Source: CAZBJJ01 sp964492245
Lineage (GTDB): Bacteria; Spirochaetota; Spirochaetia; Treponematales; Breznakiellaceae
Length of the DNA stretch: 39,009 nt
Direction of reading: 5' to 3'
Assembly: GCA_964492245.1 (NCBI GenBank)
Contig: CAZBJJ010000015.1
Coordinates: 1 to 39,009, forward strand
The notes under the pieces are model-generated. The model saw only the letters and a program-made list of their open reading frames with translations, was not told where the DNA came from and did no database searches. Both the position numbers and the translations under genes were made by a program. Position 1 is the stretch's first letter; the number at the start of each line of letters is the position of its first letter. Positions 16,076 to 25,227 of the stretch are shown here, piece by piece.

Positions 16076-16156
16076 CTAAAAATAACTCCCTTTCACCCAA
16101 CCGTCAGCACCCGGTGGATACATACTTTACCATATTTGGCAAATAATTTAATACAT

Positions 16157-16186
16157 ACTATACCGACCCTCCACTAAGAGGGTCAA
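16157..16186 (-). promoter_or_regulatory. rpsL-rpsG promoter with hairpin/operator between -35 and -10
   Basis: On the minus strand, TTGACC (16181-16186) and TATAGT (16157-16162) are separated by 18 bp. This should drive rpsL-rpsG independently of rpoBC. A perfect 7-bp inverted repeat, GACCCTC (16178-16184) and GAGGGTC (16165-16171) with a 6-base centre, begins inside the -35 and fills most of the spacer. In RNA reading through from rpoC it would form a stem-loop. No U-run follows. Confidence 0.65.
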
Positions 16187-16197
16187 TACCCTAAAAA

Positions 16198-19100
16198 CTA
16201 TGCTTCGGCTTCATCCGCTTCAAAATCCTCGTCTAAGTCCTCTTCCACTGCCTGCAATTTGCGTTTTTCCAAAATTTCTTCGACATAGGAATCCAAATCT
16301 CGCTGTTGCGAGTCGAACAATTTTACGTCGCGATATTTTTTCATACCGGTACCTGCGGGTATTGGATGTCCAATAATAATGTTTTCCTTTAGACCACGCA
16401 GGGTGTCGGTCGAGCCAGAAATTGCAGCATTTGTTAAGACCTTAGTTGTCTCCTGGAAGGAGGCAGCCGAGAGGAAGGAATCGATATTGAGCGAGGCCTT
16501 GGTAATGCCCTGGAAGACCGGTCTGCCCACAGCGGGCTGGCCACCCTGCGAAAGCACCTTCCTGTTTGCCTCGTGAAAGGCATATTTGTCGATCAACTGG
16601 CCAAAGATAAACTTTGTATCGCCAACAGCGACAATTTCGACCTTGCGCATCATCTGTCGTACAATAACGCCAATATGCTTATCGTTTATGGAAACCCCCT
16701 GCAGGCGATACACCTGCTGGATCTCGTACATCAGGTAGCGCTGCAGTGCATTTTCGCCCAAAATACTTAAGACCTCGTGGGGGCAGGTTGCACCCTGACA
16801 GAGGGCCTCTCCCGCCTTAATTTTATCGCCATCGCGCACAAGGAGCCTGCGCGCCATGGGTACAAGGTGCTTGTATTCCTTGTTATGGATATCATTAATA
16901 ATAATGACGCGCTTGCCCTTGACAATGCCCTTAAAGAAAACAGTGCCGCTGACCTGCGCAAGCACACTCTGGTTTTTGGGCTTTCGTGCCTCGAACAATT
17001 CGCTAACGCGGGGAAGGCCTCCGGTAATATCCATTGCCTTTGCCGATTCTTTAAGCGTTTTGGCAATTGTTCTTCCAGCCTTAATTTTTTCGCCCTCTTC
17101 AACTAAAAGATAGGCGCCCCCAGGTAGATAATAGGAGGCAAGTTCGTTACCTGCCTCGTCGCCAATAATGACACGCGGCTGCTTGGTGTCGGACTGGGAA
17201 TCGGAAATGCGCTTTTCGATATTGCCAATTTCCTCGTCGATCTCTTCCTTTAAGGTAGAACCGGGGATGATATCTTCGTAGCGCACCCAGCCATCAATTT
17301 CGGCAATAATGGGATCCGAAAAGGGGTCAAACAGACAGATGGTATCGTTTTCTTTAACGATGCTGCCTTTTTTCCCGTAGAACTCTGAGCCATTGCGTAT
17401 TTCTGCCTGTCGGTCCCTTCCAATAAGACAAACTTCGTCTTCGCGCACAAGGGCATAGCCAATATCCCCAGCAAGGACATCTTTTTTCTTGTGTCGTAAA
17501 ATGGGGTCGCCATTTACAACCCGCTGGCCATCGCTAACCAGGATTTCATCGTCCTTGGCAAAGGGGTAGCGAGCTAAGACCTTGTTGTACAAAAGCTGTC
17601 CCTTTCTGGTAAACAGCTCTCGCCCAGAATCAATTTTTACCGTATTGCCCTCGGTTTCTTTGATATATATGGGGTATTTAAAGGCAAGGCGGTTTTCTTC
17701 GCTCGTCTTTGTCGCCGCACCCCCAATATGGAAGGTGCGCATGGTAAGCTGTGTTCCTGGCTGCCCGATAGACTGAGCGGCAATAATGCCCACTGCCTCG
17801 CCCACTTCCACCTTTCTGTTTGTTGCAAGGTTCCTGCCATAGCAGAGTTGGCAGACCCCATGCTTTGCCTCGCAGGTCAATACGGTGCGAATACGCACTG
17901 AATCCACGCCAGCGGCCTCTATTTGATCGGCAATGTCTTCGGTAATTTCTTGGTTTACATCGATAATAATATCGCCCGTTATTGGGTGTTTAACCCTTTC
18001 CAGGGTATAGCGTCCGACAATGCGGTCGTGAAGGGTTTCGACAATTTCATCGCCATCGCGAATAGCCGTGTGTTCGATGCCATTTATCGTGCCACAGTCG
18101 TGCTCGTTTATAACCACATCTTGGGCTATATCGACAAGGCGGCGGGTAAGATAGCCGGCGTCGGCTGTCTTTAGGGCGGTATCGGCCAGACCCTTTCGGG
18201 CACCGTTGGTGGAAATAAAGAACTCGATTACCGAAAGCCCCTCTTTAAAGTTGGAACGGATGGGCAATTCAATAATTTCGCCCGATGGCTTGGCCATAAG
18301 GCCACGCATTCCAGAGAGCTGCCTAATTTGGTTTCGGCTTCCCCGGGCGCCCGAGTTGGCCATCATGTATATCGAGTTAAAGCCGCCCTTATCCGCTTCC
18401 AGCGTCTTCATCAATTTAGAAGTGAGCTCGTCGTTTGCCTTGGACCAGACTTCCACAACTCGATTATAGCGCTCCTCCTGGGTTATATGGCCCTGGCGGT
18501 ATTGTTTTTTAATGGCTTCAACTTCCAGGTTTGCCTGGTCTATTAAGGCCGGTTTTTCTTCGGGAACAACGATGTCGTCCATACCAATAGTGGCACCAAA
18601 GATTGTCGCATATTTATAGCCGGTGGCCTTAATGGCATCGAGCATCTGGACCGTTGTCCAAGAGCCAAAGTCGCGCAGAACAAGCTCGATTAAGGGTTTT
18701 AGCTCTCGATCGCCCAGTGAGTAATTGATAAAGGGCAATTCCTTGGGCATTGCCTCGTTAAAGGTCAGGCGTCCAGGGGTTGTCTCTAAAAGCCCGTTTT
18801 TATCGAGGACATCCTCTTTGCGCAAGCCGGACCAGACAGTCGATTTAGGTGATTTAATTTTAACTAAGCTGCCCCATTCAAGCGCATTGGCCTCCAGTGC
18901 CATGTGGACCTCTTCGGGCGAGGAATATCTGCGGCCAGAGCCCTTCGCGTCTTTTCTGGGACAGGTTAAATAATTTATACCCAAGACCATATCCTGCGAG
19001 GGAAAGACAATTGCCTTGCCATTTGCGGGGTTTAAAAGATTTCGAGCCGAAAGCATGAGCGTCCAGCACTCCATCTGTGCTGCCTGGGTTAGCGGCACGT

Positions 19101-20472
19101 GAACGGCCATTTGGTCGCCGTCGAAGTCGGCATTAAAGGCATGACAGACAAGGGGATGGAGCTTTATAGCCTTGCCTTCAATTAGGACGGGTTCAAAGGC
19201 CTGAATACCCAGGCGGTGCAGCGTGGGGGCGCGGTTTAGCATTACCGGGTGTTCTTTGACAACCTCGTCTAAAACAGCATAGACCTCGGCTGTTTCCTGC
19301 TCTACCAGCATTTTTGCCTTTTTAATATTGTAGACAATGTCCTTGTCTACAAGCTTCTTCATTATAAAGGGCTTAAATAGCTCAAGTGCCATTTTAGTGG
19401 GCAGACCGCACTGCCAAAGTTTGAGCTCGGGACCAACGGTAATAACAGAGCGCCCAGAATAGTCGACGCGCTTGCCCAAAAGGTTCTGCCTAAAGCGCCC
19501 TTGCTTTCCCTTGAGCATATCGCTAATAGATTTAAGCGGCCGGTTTGAGGCCCCCTTTACCACTCTTTTCTTTTTAGAATTGTCGAAGAGGGCGTCCACT
19601 GCCTCTTGAAGCATACGCTTTTCGTTGCGAATAATAATATCGGGTGCGTTAAGGCTCTGTAATCTTTTTAATCGATTGTTTCGGTTAATTACCCTTCTGT
19701 AGAGGTCGTTTAAATCGCTGGCGGCAAAGCGGCCACCTTCCAGCTGGACCATGGGACGCAGTTCAGGGGGAATTACCGGCACCACGTCCATTATCATCCA
19801 GGAGACCTTGTTCGAGGAGCCCCTGAAGTTTTCGGCAATTTCGATGCGTTTTAAAAGGCGCGAATCGCTTTTAGCGCCCTTTTCGGTCATCTTTGTGCGC
19901 AATTCGGCAATCAGGCTATCTAAATTGATGTTTTCAAGAAGGGTGCGAATGGATTCCGCCCCCATGCCCGCCGTAAAAGAACCGCCGTAGCGCTCTTGCG
20001 CCTGCATAAATTCTTCTTCGGTTAAAAGTTGCATTTTTTTAAGATCGGTATCGCCAGGTTCTATAACGATGTATTTTTCGTAATACAAAATTGAGCGAAG
20101 CGAGGCAACCGAGAGGTCGAGCAAAAGACCCATTCTGCTGGGCACCGAGCGGTAATACCAGATATGCGAGACCGGCGCAGCCAGCTCTATATGGCCCATG
20201 CGCTCCCGTCGCACCTTAAAGTGGGTTACCTCTACGCCACAGCGGTCACAGATGACCCCTTTGTATCGTACCGATTTAAACTTTCCACAAAAGCACTCCC
20301 ACTCCTTAGTGGTACCAAAAATACGCTCGCAAAAAAGACCATCTTTTTCGGGACGAAGGGTTCGATAATTGATGGTTTCTGGTTTTTTTACCTCGCCATA
20401 GGACCAGGCCCGAATCATTTCGGGCGAGGCCAAGCGTATGGTTATTGAATCAAAATCTTGAATATCTCTCAT
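16198..20472 (-). CDS. rpoC: DNA-directed RNA polymerase subunit beta'
   Basis: Beta' forms the clamp and holds the catalytic magnesium. The 1424-residue product has the N-terminal zinc site (C60, C62, C75, C78) and the catalytic NADFDGD at 447-453 (D449, D451, D453). It also has the bridge-helix and trigger-loop region GEAVGIIAAQSIGQPGTQLT and the second zinc cluster around CEAKHGVCQLCYGR. The C-terminus ends in an acidic tail (DEDFEADEAEA). It follows rpoB by 12 bp. Full length, no frameshift. Confidence 0.98.
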   Translation of the reverse strand: MRDIQDFDSITIRLASPEMIRAWSYGEVKKPETINYRTLRPEKDGLFCERIFGTTKEWECFCGKFKSVRYKGVICDRCGVEVTHFKVRRERMGHIELAAPVSHIWYYRSVPSRMGLLLDLSVASLRSILYYEKYIVIEPGDTDLKKMQLLTEEEFMQAQERYGGSFTAGMGAESIRTLLENINLDSLIAELRTKMTEKGAKSDSRLLKRIEIAENFRGSSNKVSWMIMDVVPVIPPELRPMVQLEGGRFAASDLNDLYRRVINRNNRLKRLQSLNAPDIIIRNEKRMLQEAVDALFDNSKKKRVVKGASNRPLKSISDMLKGKQGRFRQNLLGKRVDYSGRSVITVGPELKLWQCGLPTKMALELFKPFIMKKLVDKDIVYNIKKAKMLVEQETAEVYAVLDEVVKEHPVMLNRAPTLHRLGIQAFEPVLIEGKAIKLHPLVCHAFNADFDGDQMAVHVPLTQAAQMECWTLMLSARNLLNPANGKAIVFPSQDMVLGINYLTCPRKDAKGSGRRYSSPEEVHMALEANALEWGSLVKIKSPKSTVWSGLRKEDVLDKNGLLETTPGRLTFNEAMPKELPFINYSLGDRELKPLIELVLRDFGSWTTVQMLDAIKATGYKYATIFGATIGMDDIVVPEEKPALIDQANLEVEAIKKQYRQGHITQEERYNRVVEVWSKANDELTSKLMKTLEADKGGFNSIYMMANSGARGSRNQIRQLSGMRGLMAKPSGEIIELPIRSNFKEGLSVIEFFISTNGARKGLADTALKTADAGYLTRRLVDIAQDVVINEHDCGTINGIEHTAIRDGDEIVETLHDRIVGRYTLERVKHPITGDIIIDVNQEITEDIADQIEAAGVDSVRIRTVLTCEAKHGVCQLCYGRNLATNRKVEVGEAVGIIAAQSIGQPGTQLTMRTFHIGGAATKTSEENRLAFKYPIYIKETEGNTVKIDSGRELFTRKGQLLYNKVLARYPFAKDDEILVSDGQRVVNGDPILRHKKKDVLAGDIGYALVREDEVCLIGRDRQAEIRNGSEFYGKKGSIVKENDTICLFDPFSDPIIAEIDGWVRYEDIIPGSTLKEEIDEEIGNIEKRISDSQSDTKQPRVIIGDEAGNELASYYLPGGAYLLVEEGEKIKAGRTIAKTLKESAKAMDITGGLPRVSELFEARKPKNQSVLAQVSGTVFFKGIVKGKRVIIINDIHNKEYKHLVPMARRLLVRDGDKIKAGEALCQGATCPHEVLSILGENALQRYLMYEIQQVYRLQGVSINDKHIGVIVRQMMRKVEIVAVGDTKFIFGQLIDKYAFHEANRKVLSQGGQPAVGRPVFQGITKASLNIDSFLSAASFQETTKVLTNAAISGSTDTLRGLKENIIIGHPIPAGTGMKKYRDVKLFDSQQRDLDSYVEEILEKRKLQAVEEDLDEDFEADEAEA

Positions 20473-20484
20473 TCGTTATTCCCC

Positions 20485-23400
20485 TTAAAAACTCGAGCTC
20501 TGTTTAGAAATAAGCTCGTCGTCTCGTTCAGTAAGCGGTATCTGCTTGCCCTTGGCATCGTATATAGTCATATCCAAGGCTAGGCCACGCAGCTCTTGAA
20601 CAAGGACATTGAAAGATTCAGGAACCCCCGCACCGGTGGATGCCTCGCCCTTTACAATACCCTCGTATATTTTCGATCGGCCCATCATGTCGTCGGACTT
20701 AATGGTGAGCAATTCCTGTAAGGTATTTGCCGCCCCATAGGCCTCTAGGGCCCAAACTTCCATTTCGCCAAAACGCTGGCCACCGAACTGTGCCTTTCCG
20801 CCCAGTGGTTGCTGGGTAACAAGGGCATAGGGGCCTGTGGAACGGGCATGCATTTTATCGTCGACAAGGTGATGCAGTTTAAGGAAGTAGATAACCCCGC
20901 AGAAAATGGGGTTAACAAAGGTTTCGCCCGTCTGTCCATTTCGCAGAATAGCCTTGGAGGTAACCGGTAGGCCGGCCTCTTTTAATTTTTCTTCGATAAT
21001 CTCGGTGGGGGGCGATTGAAACACCGGCGATGAATACCACTCATCTAGGGTGGAGGCCGCCCAACCCAATTCGGTCTCGAGGAGCTGGCCAATATTCATT
21101 CGAGAGGGCACCCCAAGGGGGGTAAGACAGAGATCTAAGGGGGTGCCATCCTCCAGGAAGGGCATGTCCTCTTCGGGCAGAATGCGGGCGACAACGCCCT
21201 TGTTCCCGTGGCGGCCGGCCATTTTATCGCCTTCGCGAAGTTTACGCTTGGTGGCAATAAGCACCTTTACTACCTGGTCCACGCCGGGATTCAGGTCGTC
21301 GCCCTCGCCCCGTTTTAAGCGCTGAATATCAATAATAGTGCCATCAATACCATGGGGAACGCGCAAAGAGCTGTCCCGGACCTCTTTTGCCTTCTCGCCA
21401 AAGATAGAATTTAAAAGCTTAAACTCTGGGGTGGTCTCGGTTTCGCTCTTGGGGGTAACCTTTCCCACAAGGATATCGCCAGATTTGACCTTGGCGCCCA
21501 CCACAATGACGCCTTCGGCATCTAAATTGTCCAAGCTTTTTTCGCTCGTATTGGGGATGTCGCGAGTAATTTTTTCGGGTCCCAGCTTTGTCTCTCGAAT
21601 TTCAGTTGTAAATTCTTTTATATGAATAGAAGTAAAAAGATCTTCTTTTACCACACGCTGCGAAATTAAAATTGAGTCCTCGTAGTTATAGCCATTCCAA
21701 GGCATAAAGCCCACCAAAACATTCTGTCCCAGGGCCAATTCCCCATCCTGTGTGGCAGGCCCATCGGCTATAACCTGGCCAGCTGCTACCTTCTCGTCGA
21801 GCTTAACTATGGGGCGCTGATTATAGCAGGTGTCCTGATTAGTGCGCTGATATTTAATGAGCTCGTAGACATCTTCGCCGGTGGCACTGTCGTCGGCCTG
21901 AATGATAATTTTATCGGCGCAGACAAAGGTAACGGTGCCCGCCCGATTTGCCTTTACCAGCACCCCGGAGTCGTAGGCGCATTTGCCCTCCATTCCAGTG
22001 CCCACACGCGGTGCAACGGGGAAGACAAGGGGCACAGCCTGGCGCTGCATATTGGAACCCATAAGGGCGCGGTTGGCGTCGTCGTGCTCCAGAAAGGGGA
22101 TGAGCGAGGCCGAAACCGAAATAATCTGTTTCGGCGAAACATCCATATACTGTAATTCCTCGGGGGTCCGGGTGGTGTAATCGCCCTGACGCCGACAGGA
22201 AATTTGCGGATCGATAAATTCGCCTTTTTCATTGAGCCTAGCAGAGGCCTGGGCAATGTAATAGCGATCCTCGTCCATGGCCGAAAGGTATTCAATTTCC
22301 GCACTGGGCTTGCCCTTAATGACCTTGCGATACGGCGTCTCTAAAAAGCCATAGTCGTTGACGCGCGTATAATTTGCCAGCGAGACAATAAGACCAATGT
22401 TTGGACCCTCTGGGGTTTCGATAGGACACATACGCCCATAATGTGTGTAGTGAACATCGCGCACCTCAAAACTGGCCCGATCGCGGGAAAGGCCCCCAGT
22501 ACCCAGGGCGCTCAGACGCCTTTTGTGGGTGAGCTCGGCCAAGGGGTTTACTTGATCCATAAACTGCGACAGCTGGCTGGACCCAAAAAACTCTTTTATT
22601 GCGGCCACAATTGGTTTAATCGATACCATGTCCTGTGGCTTCATGGTGTCCAGTTCCTTGCCAGACATTTTTTCTTTGGCAATGCGCTCCATGCGGCTAA
22701 AAGCGGTTTTTAAAATATTTGATAAGAGCTCGCCCACCGAGCGGACACGGCGATTGCCGAGATGGTCTATATCGTCTAAATATTCATCGCCAACGTAGAC
22801 CTGGATAAGGTACTTCATGGTGGCGATAATGTCCTCTTTAGCCAAGGTGTGATCTTCTAGAGGGGGCTCGAAATTAAATTTTTTGTTCAATTTATAGCGC
22901 CCAACGCGGCCTAAATCGTAGCGGCGGCTGGTAAAAAACATGCTCATAAGGTCTTTTTCTGCTGCCTCGATGGTAATGGGTTCGCCAGGCATAAGCACCG
23001 AATACACTGCGGAAAGGGCCTCTTCGCGGCTCAGCTCGTCCCGCGTTGGATCGTCCTTGCTAAAGCGAATATCCTCGCGCTCAAAACAGTTAAAAATCAT
23101 GCTGGAGTTTAAGGAATCCTCGCCAGTGAAATCTATCACATCGATGTTCTGAACATTGTTCAAGACCAACTCGTCCACATCGTGCGGGTGCATTTTTTCG
23201 CCAGCGCGATAGATTTTTTTCTCTTCGCCATCGACCATAGCAAACACCGGCTTTGCTAAAACCCTGCCGACAAGGTTTTCTTTGAGCTCGCGCTCATTTT
23301 CTACTTTTACGTTCTCCATTTTATAGAAGGCTTTAATAATTTCTTCGCGCGTTTCAAAACCCAGAGCGCGTAAAAATACGGTACCCAGAATTTTCTTTTT

Positions 23401-23979
23401 TCGGTCGATTTTGGCATAAATAAGCTCGCGCTTTTGGTCGATTTCAAACTCTAACCAAGAGCCCCGATAGGGAATTATTCTGGATGAAAACACCCCCTTG
23501 TCGTGCGAAAAAATAACGCCCGGTGAGCGGTGAATCTGCGATACAACAACCCTTTCGGCACCATTTATAATAAAAGTGCCCCTATCGGTCATTACCGGAA
23601 TATCGCCCATATATATATCTTTTTGGCGTATTTCGCCCGTTGTCTGAAAAATTAAGTTTATGCGAGCCTTGAGTGGCACCGCATAGGTTAGCCCCTTGCT
23701 TTTGCACTCCTGTTCACTGAATTTAATGCCCGACTCATCTAAGGAATAATATTCATATTCTAAAAGCAGGTCGCCACAGGGACTTTCTATGGGAAAACTT
23801 GAGCGAAAAACCTCCTCCAAGCCCTGGTTCAGCGCCAGTTCACCCTTTTGTAAACGCTCTCGCTGTAAAAATCGCTCATACGAGGACAATTGAATATCGA
23901 TTAAATCTGGTAAATCCATAGCATTGGCAATATCCTTGCCAATGTATTTGCGCTTTGCGATAACTTCTCCCGAGCCCAT
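20485..23979 (-). CDS. rpoB: DNA-directed RNA polymerase subunit beta
   Basis: Beta pairs with beta' to make the active-site cleft. The 1164-residue product has the conserved DIPVMTDRGTFIINGAERVVV segment. The rifampicin region is at 465-496 (FFGSSQLSQFMDQVNPLAEL, then HKRRLSALGTGG), and SRDRASFEVRDVHYTHYGRM comes next. The flap and C-terminal GKAQFGGQRFGEMEVWALEA motifs are also present. S490 equals E. coli S531, and V477 stands where E. coli has N518. The start has GGGGG six bases upstream. It follows rplL after a 166-bp gap with two hairpins. Confidence 0.98.
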   Translation of the reverse strand: MGSGEVIAKRKYIGKDIANAMDLPDLIDIQLSSYERFLQRERLQKGELALNQGLEEVFRSSFPIESPCGDLLLEYEYYSLDESGIKFSEQECKSKGLTYAVPLKARINLIFQTTGEIRQKDIYMGDIPVMTDRGTFIINGAERVVVSQIHRSPGVIFSHDKGVFSSRIIPYRGSWLEFEIDQKRELIYAKIDRKKKILGTVFLRALGFETREEIIKAFYKMENVKVENERELKENLVGRVLAKPVFAMVDGEEKKIYRAGEKMHPHDVDELVLNNVQNIDVIDFTGEDSLNSSMIFNCFEREDIRFSKDDPTRDELSREEALSAVYSVLMPGEPITIEAAEKDLMSMFFTSRRYDLGRVGRYKLNKKFNFEPPLEDHTLAKEDIIATMKYLIQVYVGDEYLDDIDHLGNRRVRSVGELLSNILKTAFSRMERIAKEKMSGKELDTMKPQDMVSIKPIVAAIKEFFGSSQLSQFMDQVNPLAELTHKRRLSALGTGGLSRDRASFEVRDVHYTHYGRMCPIETPEGPNIGLIVSLANYTRVNDYGFLETPYRKVIKGKPSAEIEYLSAMDEDRYYIAQASARLNEKGEFIDPQISCRRQGDYTTRTPEELQYMDVSPKQIISVSASLIPFLEHDDANRALMGSNMQRQAVPLVFPVAPRVGTGMEGKCAYDSGVLVKANRAGTVTFVCADKIIIQADDSATGEDVYELIKYQRTNQDTCYNQRPIVKLDEKVAAGQVIADGPATQDGELALGQNVLVGFMPWNGYNYEDSILISQRVVKEDLFTSIHIKEFTTEIRETKLGPEKITRDIPNTSEKSLDNLDAEGVIVVGAKVKSGDILVGKVTPKSETETTPEFKLLNSIFGEKAKEVRDSSLRVPHGIDGTIIDIQRLKRGEGDDLNPGVDQVVKVLIATKRKLREGDKMAGRHGNKGVVARILPEEDMPFLEDGTPLDLCLTPLGVPSRMNIGQLLETELGWAASTLDEWYSSPVFQSPPTEIIEEKLKEAGLPVTSKAILRNGQTGETFVNPIFCGVIYFLKLHHLVDDKMHARSTGPYALVTQQPLGGKAQFGGQRFGEMEVWALEAYGAANTLQELLTIKSDDMMGRSKIYEGIVKGEASTGAGVPESFNVLVQELRGLALDMTIYDAKGKQIPLTERDDELISKQSSSF

Positions 23980-24043
23980 TTATAACCCCCTATCTGCCAC
24001 ATCCGGTTTGGCCATGAACTTTTTTATAATAAATGCACAAAAG

Positions 24044-24067
24044 CCAGGTCTTCCAAAAAAGACCTGG
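24044..24067 (-). terminator. Second hairpin of the rplL-rpoB gap (attenuator-like)
   Basis: A perfect 9-bp stem (CCAGGTCTT / AAGACCTGG) with a 6-base loop is followed on the minus strand by CTTTTG. This is a weak intrinsic terminator. In many bacteria partial termination here makes L7/L12 more abundant than beta and beta'; the same role is inferred. Confidence 0.6.
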
Positions 24068-24074
24068 AGACAGC

Positions 24075-24101
24075 GATAGGTGGCTAAAATAACCACCTAT
24101 C
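24075..24101 (-). other. First hairpin of the rplL-rpoB gap
   Basis: A 9-bp perfect stem (GATAGGTGG / CCACCTATC), extendable by two weaker pairs, encloses a T-rich loop. It lies 7 bases upstream of the attenuator-like hairpin at 24044-24067. E. coli has an RNase III processing site in the equivalent gap, so a cleavage or stability element is plausible. Confidence 0.5.
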
Positions 24102-24145
24102 TTTGAGAACCTCAATCTAAACTATTTACCACAAACGATAAATAA

Positions 24146-24532
24146 TTATGCAATCTCAACGGTACCACCAGCTGCGGTAATGGCCTCTTTAATTTTATCG
24201 GCCTCGTCCTTGCTGACATCTTCTTTGAGCACCTTTGGGGCGCCTTCGACAAGGTCCTTGGCCTCTTTAAGGCCCAGACCGGTAATACCACGCACCTCTT
24301 TAATAACGGCAATTTTCTTTGAGTCTTCAAAGCCCTTGAGTGTTACCGTGAACTCGGTCTTCTCTTCGGCAGGAGCGGCACCAGCTGCGGGGCCGGCTGC
24401 TGCGGCTACAGCAACAGGAGCTGCGGCAGAAACGCCGAATTTCTCTTCCATTGCCTTTACCAGCTCGGAGACCTCGAGAACGGTCATCGCGGAGATTGCC
24501 TCTAAAATTTGATCTGTAGTAAGTGCTGCCAT
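24146..24532 (-). CDS. rplL: 50S ribosomal protein L7/L12
   Basis: L7/L12 forms the flexible stalk that recruits translational GTPases. The 128-residue product has the N-terminal dimerisation region (MAALTTDQILEAISAMTVLE), an alanine-rich hinge (about 36-54), and the C-terminal domain with GLGLKEAKDLVEGAPKVLKE. Length is standard. Structured gaps on both sides fit its need for higher expression than its neighbours. Confidence 0.98.
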   Translation of the reverse strand: MAALTTDQILEAISAMTVLEVSELVKAMEEKFGVSAAAPVAVAAAAGPAAGAAPAEEKTEFTVTLKGFEDSKKIAVIKEVRGITGLGLKEAKDLVEGAPKVLKEDVSKDEADKIKEAITAAGGTVEIA

Positions 24533-24582
24533 ATTATCTTCTCCTTGGCATATATAATAATTCCCTATTATAAGAGAATTTT

Positions 24583-24671
24583 GGCTGCAGTGGGCCTTGG
24601 TTAAACCAAGGGCTGCAGTCCATCTTTAAAAGACCGACAGGAACGACAGCCTGACGAAGCCTGAAGGTCTT
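24583..24671 (-). other. Two-hairpin structured gap between rplJ and rplL
   Basis: The 152-bp gap holds two stems on the minus strand. The first pairs AAGACC (24666-24671) with GGTCTT (24630-24635), with an inner CAGG/CCTG stem, and is followed by TTTT, so it resembles a weak terminator. The second pairs GGACTGCAG with CTGCAGCC (bulged A) and an inner CCTTGG/CCAAGG. A TATAAT with no good -35 follows before the rplL Shine-Dalgarno site. Confidence 0.5.
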
Positions 24672-24684
24672 GTAAAAATCTTTT

Positions 24685-25224
24685 TTAGGCCTCGCCTTTT
24701 TTGTCGGCAATGGCCTGAATAGTACGCACCAATCGGGCGTTAATATCGTTAAGGGCTCCCGCCAAGTTCCGGGCAGGTCCATTCATAACGGACATGAGCA
24801 TAGAGATAAGCTCGTTTCTGCCAGGAAGCTTGGAGAAGGTCTCTACCTGTTCTGCAGAATAAATGCTAGCGCCCACATAGCCGCCCTTTACCTTTAAGGC
24901 CGGAACCTCTTTGGCAAAGTCGAAAAGAATTTTTGCGACCTCGTTGGAGTCCTTCGGACTAATGGCGACCGCTGTGGGCCCAACTAAATAGGAGGTCAAG
25001 CTACCAATTTCTATCTGCTCAAAGGCAACGCGGGCAAAATTGTTTTTGACAACCTTAAACGTGGCCTCTTTAGAGCGCAATTTGGTCCGCAGCTCGGTAA
25101 TCTGTTGTACCGTAAGCCCGCGATAATCGGCAAAAATATAGTCGGGCGAGGCAGAAAAGGCCTCTTTTAACTCGGCAATTGCCTCTTGCTTATATGCTTG
25201 TATTTTTTTTGCAACAATAGACAT
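24685..25224 (-). CDS. rplJ: 50S ribosomal protein L10
   Basis: L10 anchors L7/L12 dimers to 23S rRNA and, with them, represses its own mRNA in E. coli. The 179-residue product has YIFADYRGLTVQQITELRTKL and the segment VVKNNFARVAFEQ. The C-terminal helix (about 135-175) binds L12. It starts 3 bp after rplA, so there is no room for the long upstream L10 leader known in E. coli. Any control would have to act elsewhere. Confidence 0.97.
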   Translation of the reverse strand: MSIVAKKIQAYKQEAIAELKEAFSASPDYIFADYRGLTVQQITELRTKLRSKEATFKVVKNNFARVAFEQIEIGSLTSYLVGPTAVAISPKDSNEVAKILFDFAKEVPALKVKGGYVGASIYSAEQVETFSKLPGRNELISMLMSVMNGPARNLAGALNDINARLVRTIQAIADKKGEA

Positions 25225-25227
25225 AGC

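Noticed and set aside
24541..24600. TATAAT as a separate rplL promoter
   Set aside because: No acceptable -35 is found 16-18 bp upstream; the bases there (GCCCAC) are far from consensus.
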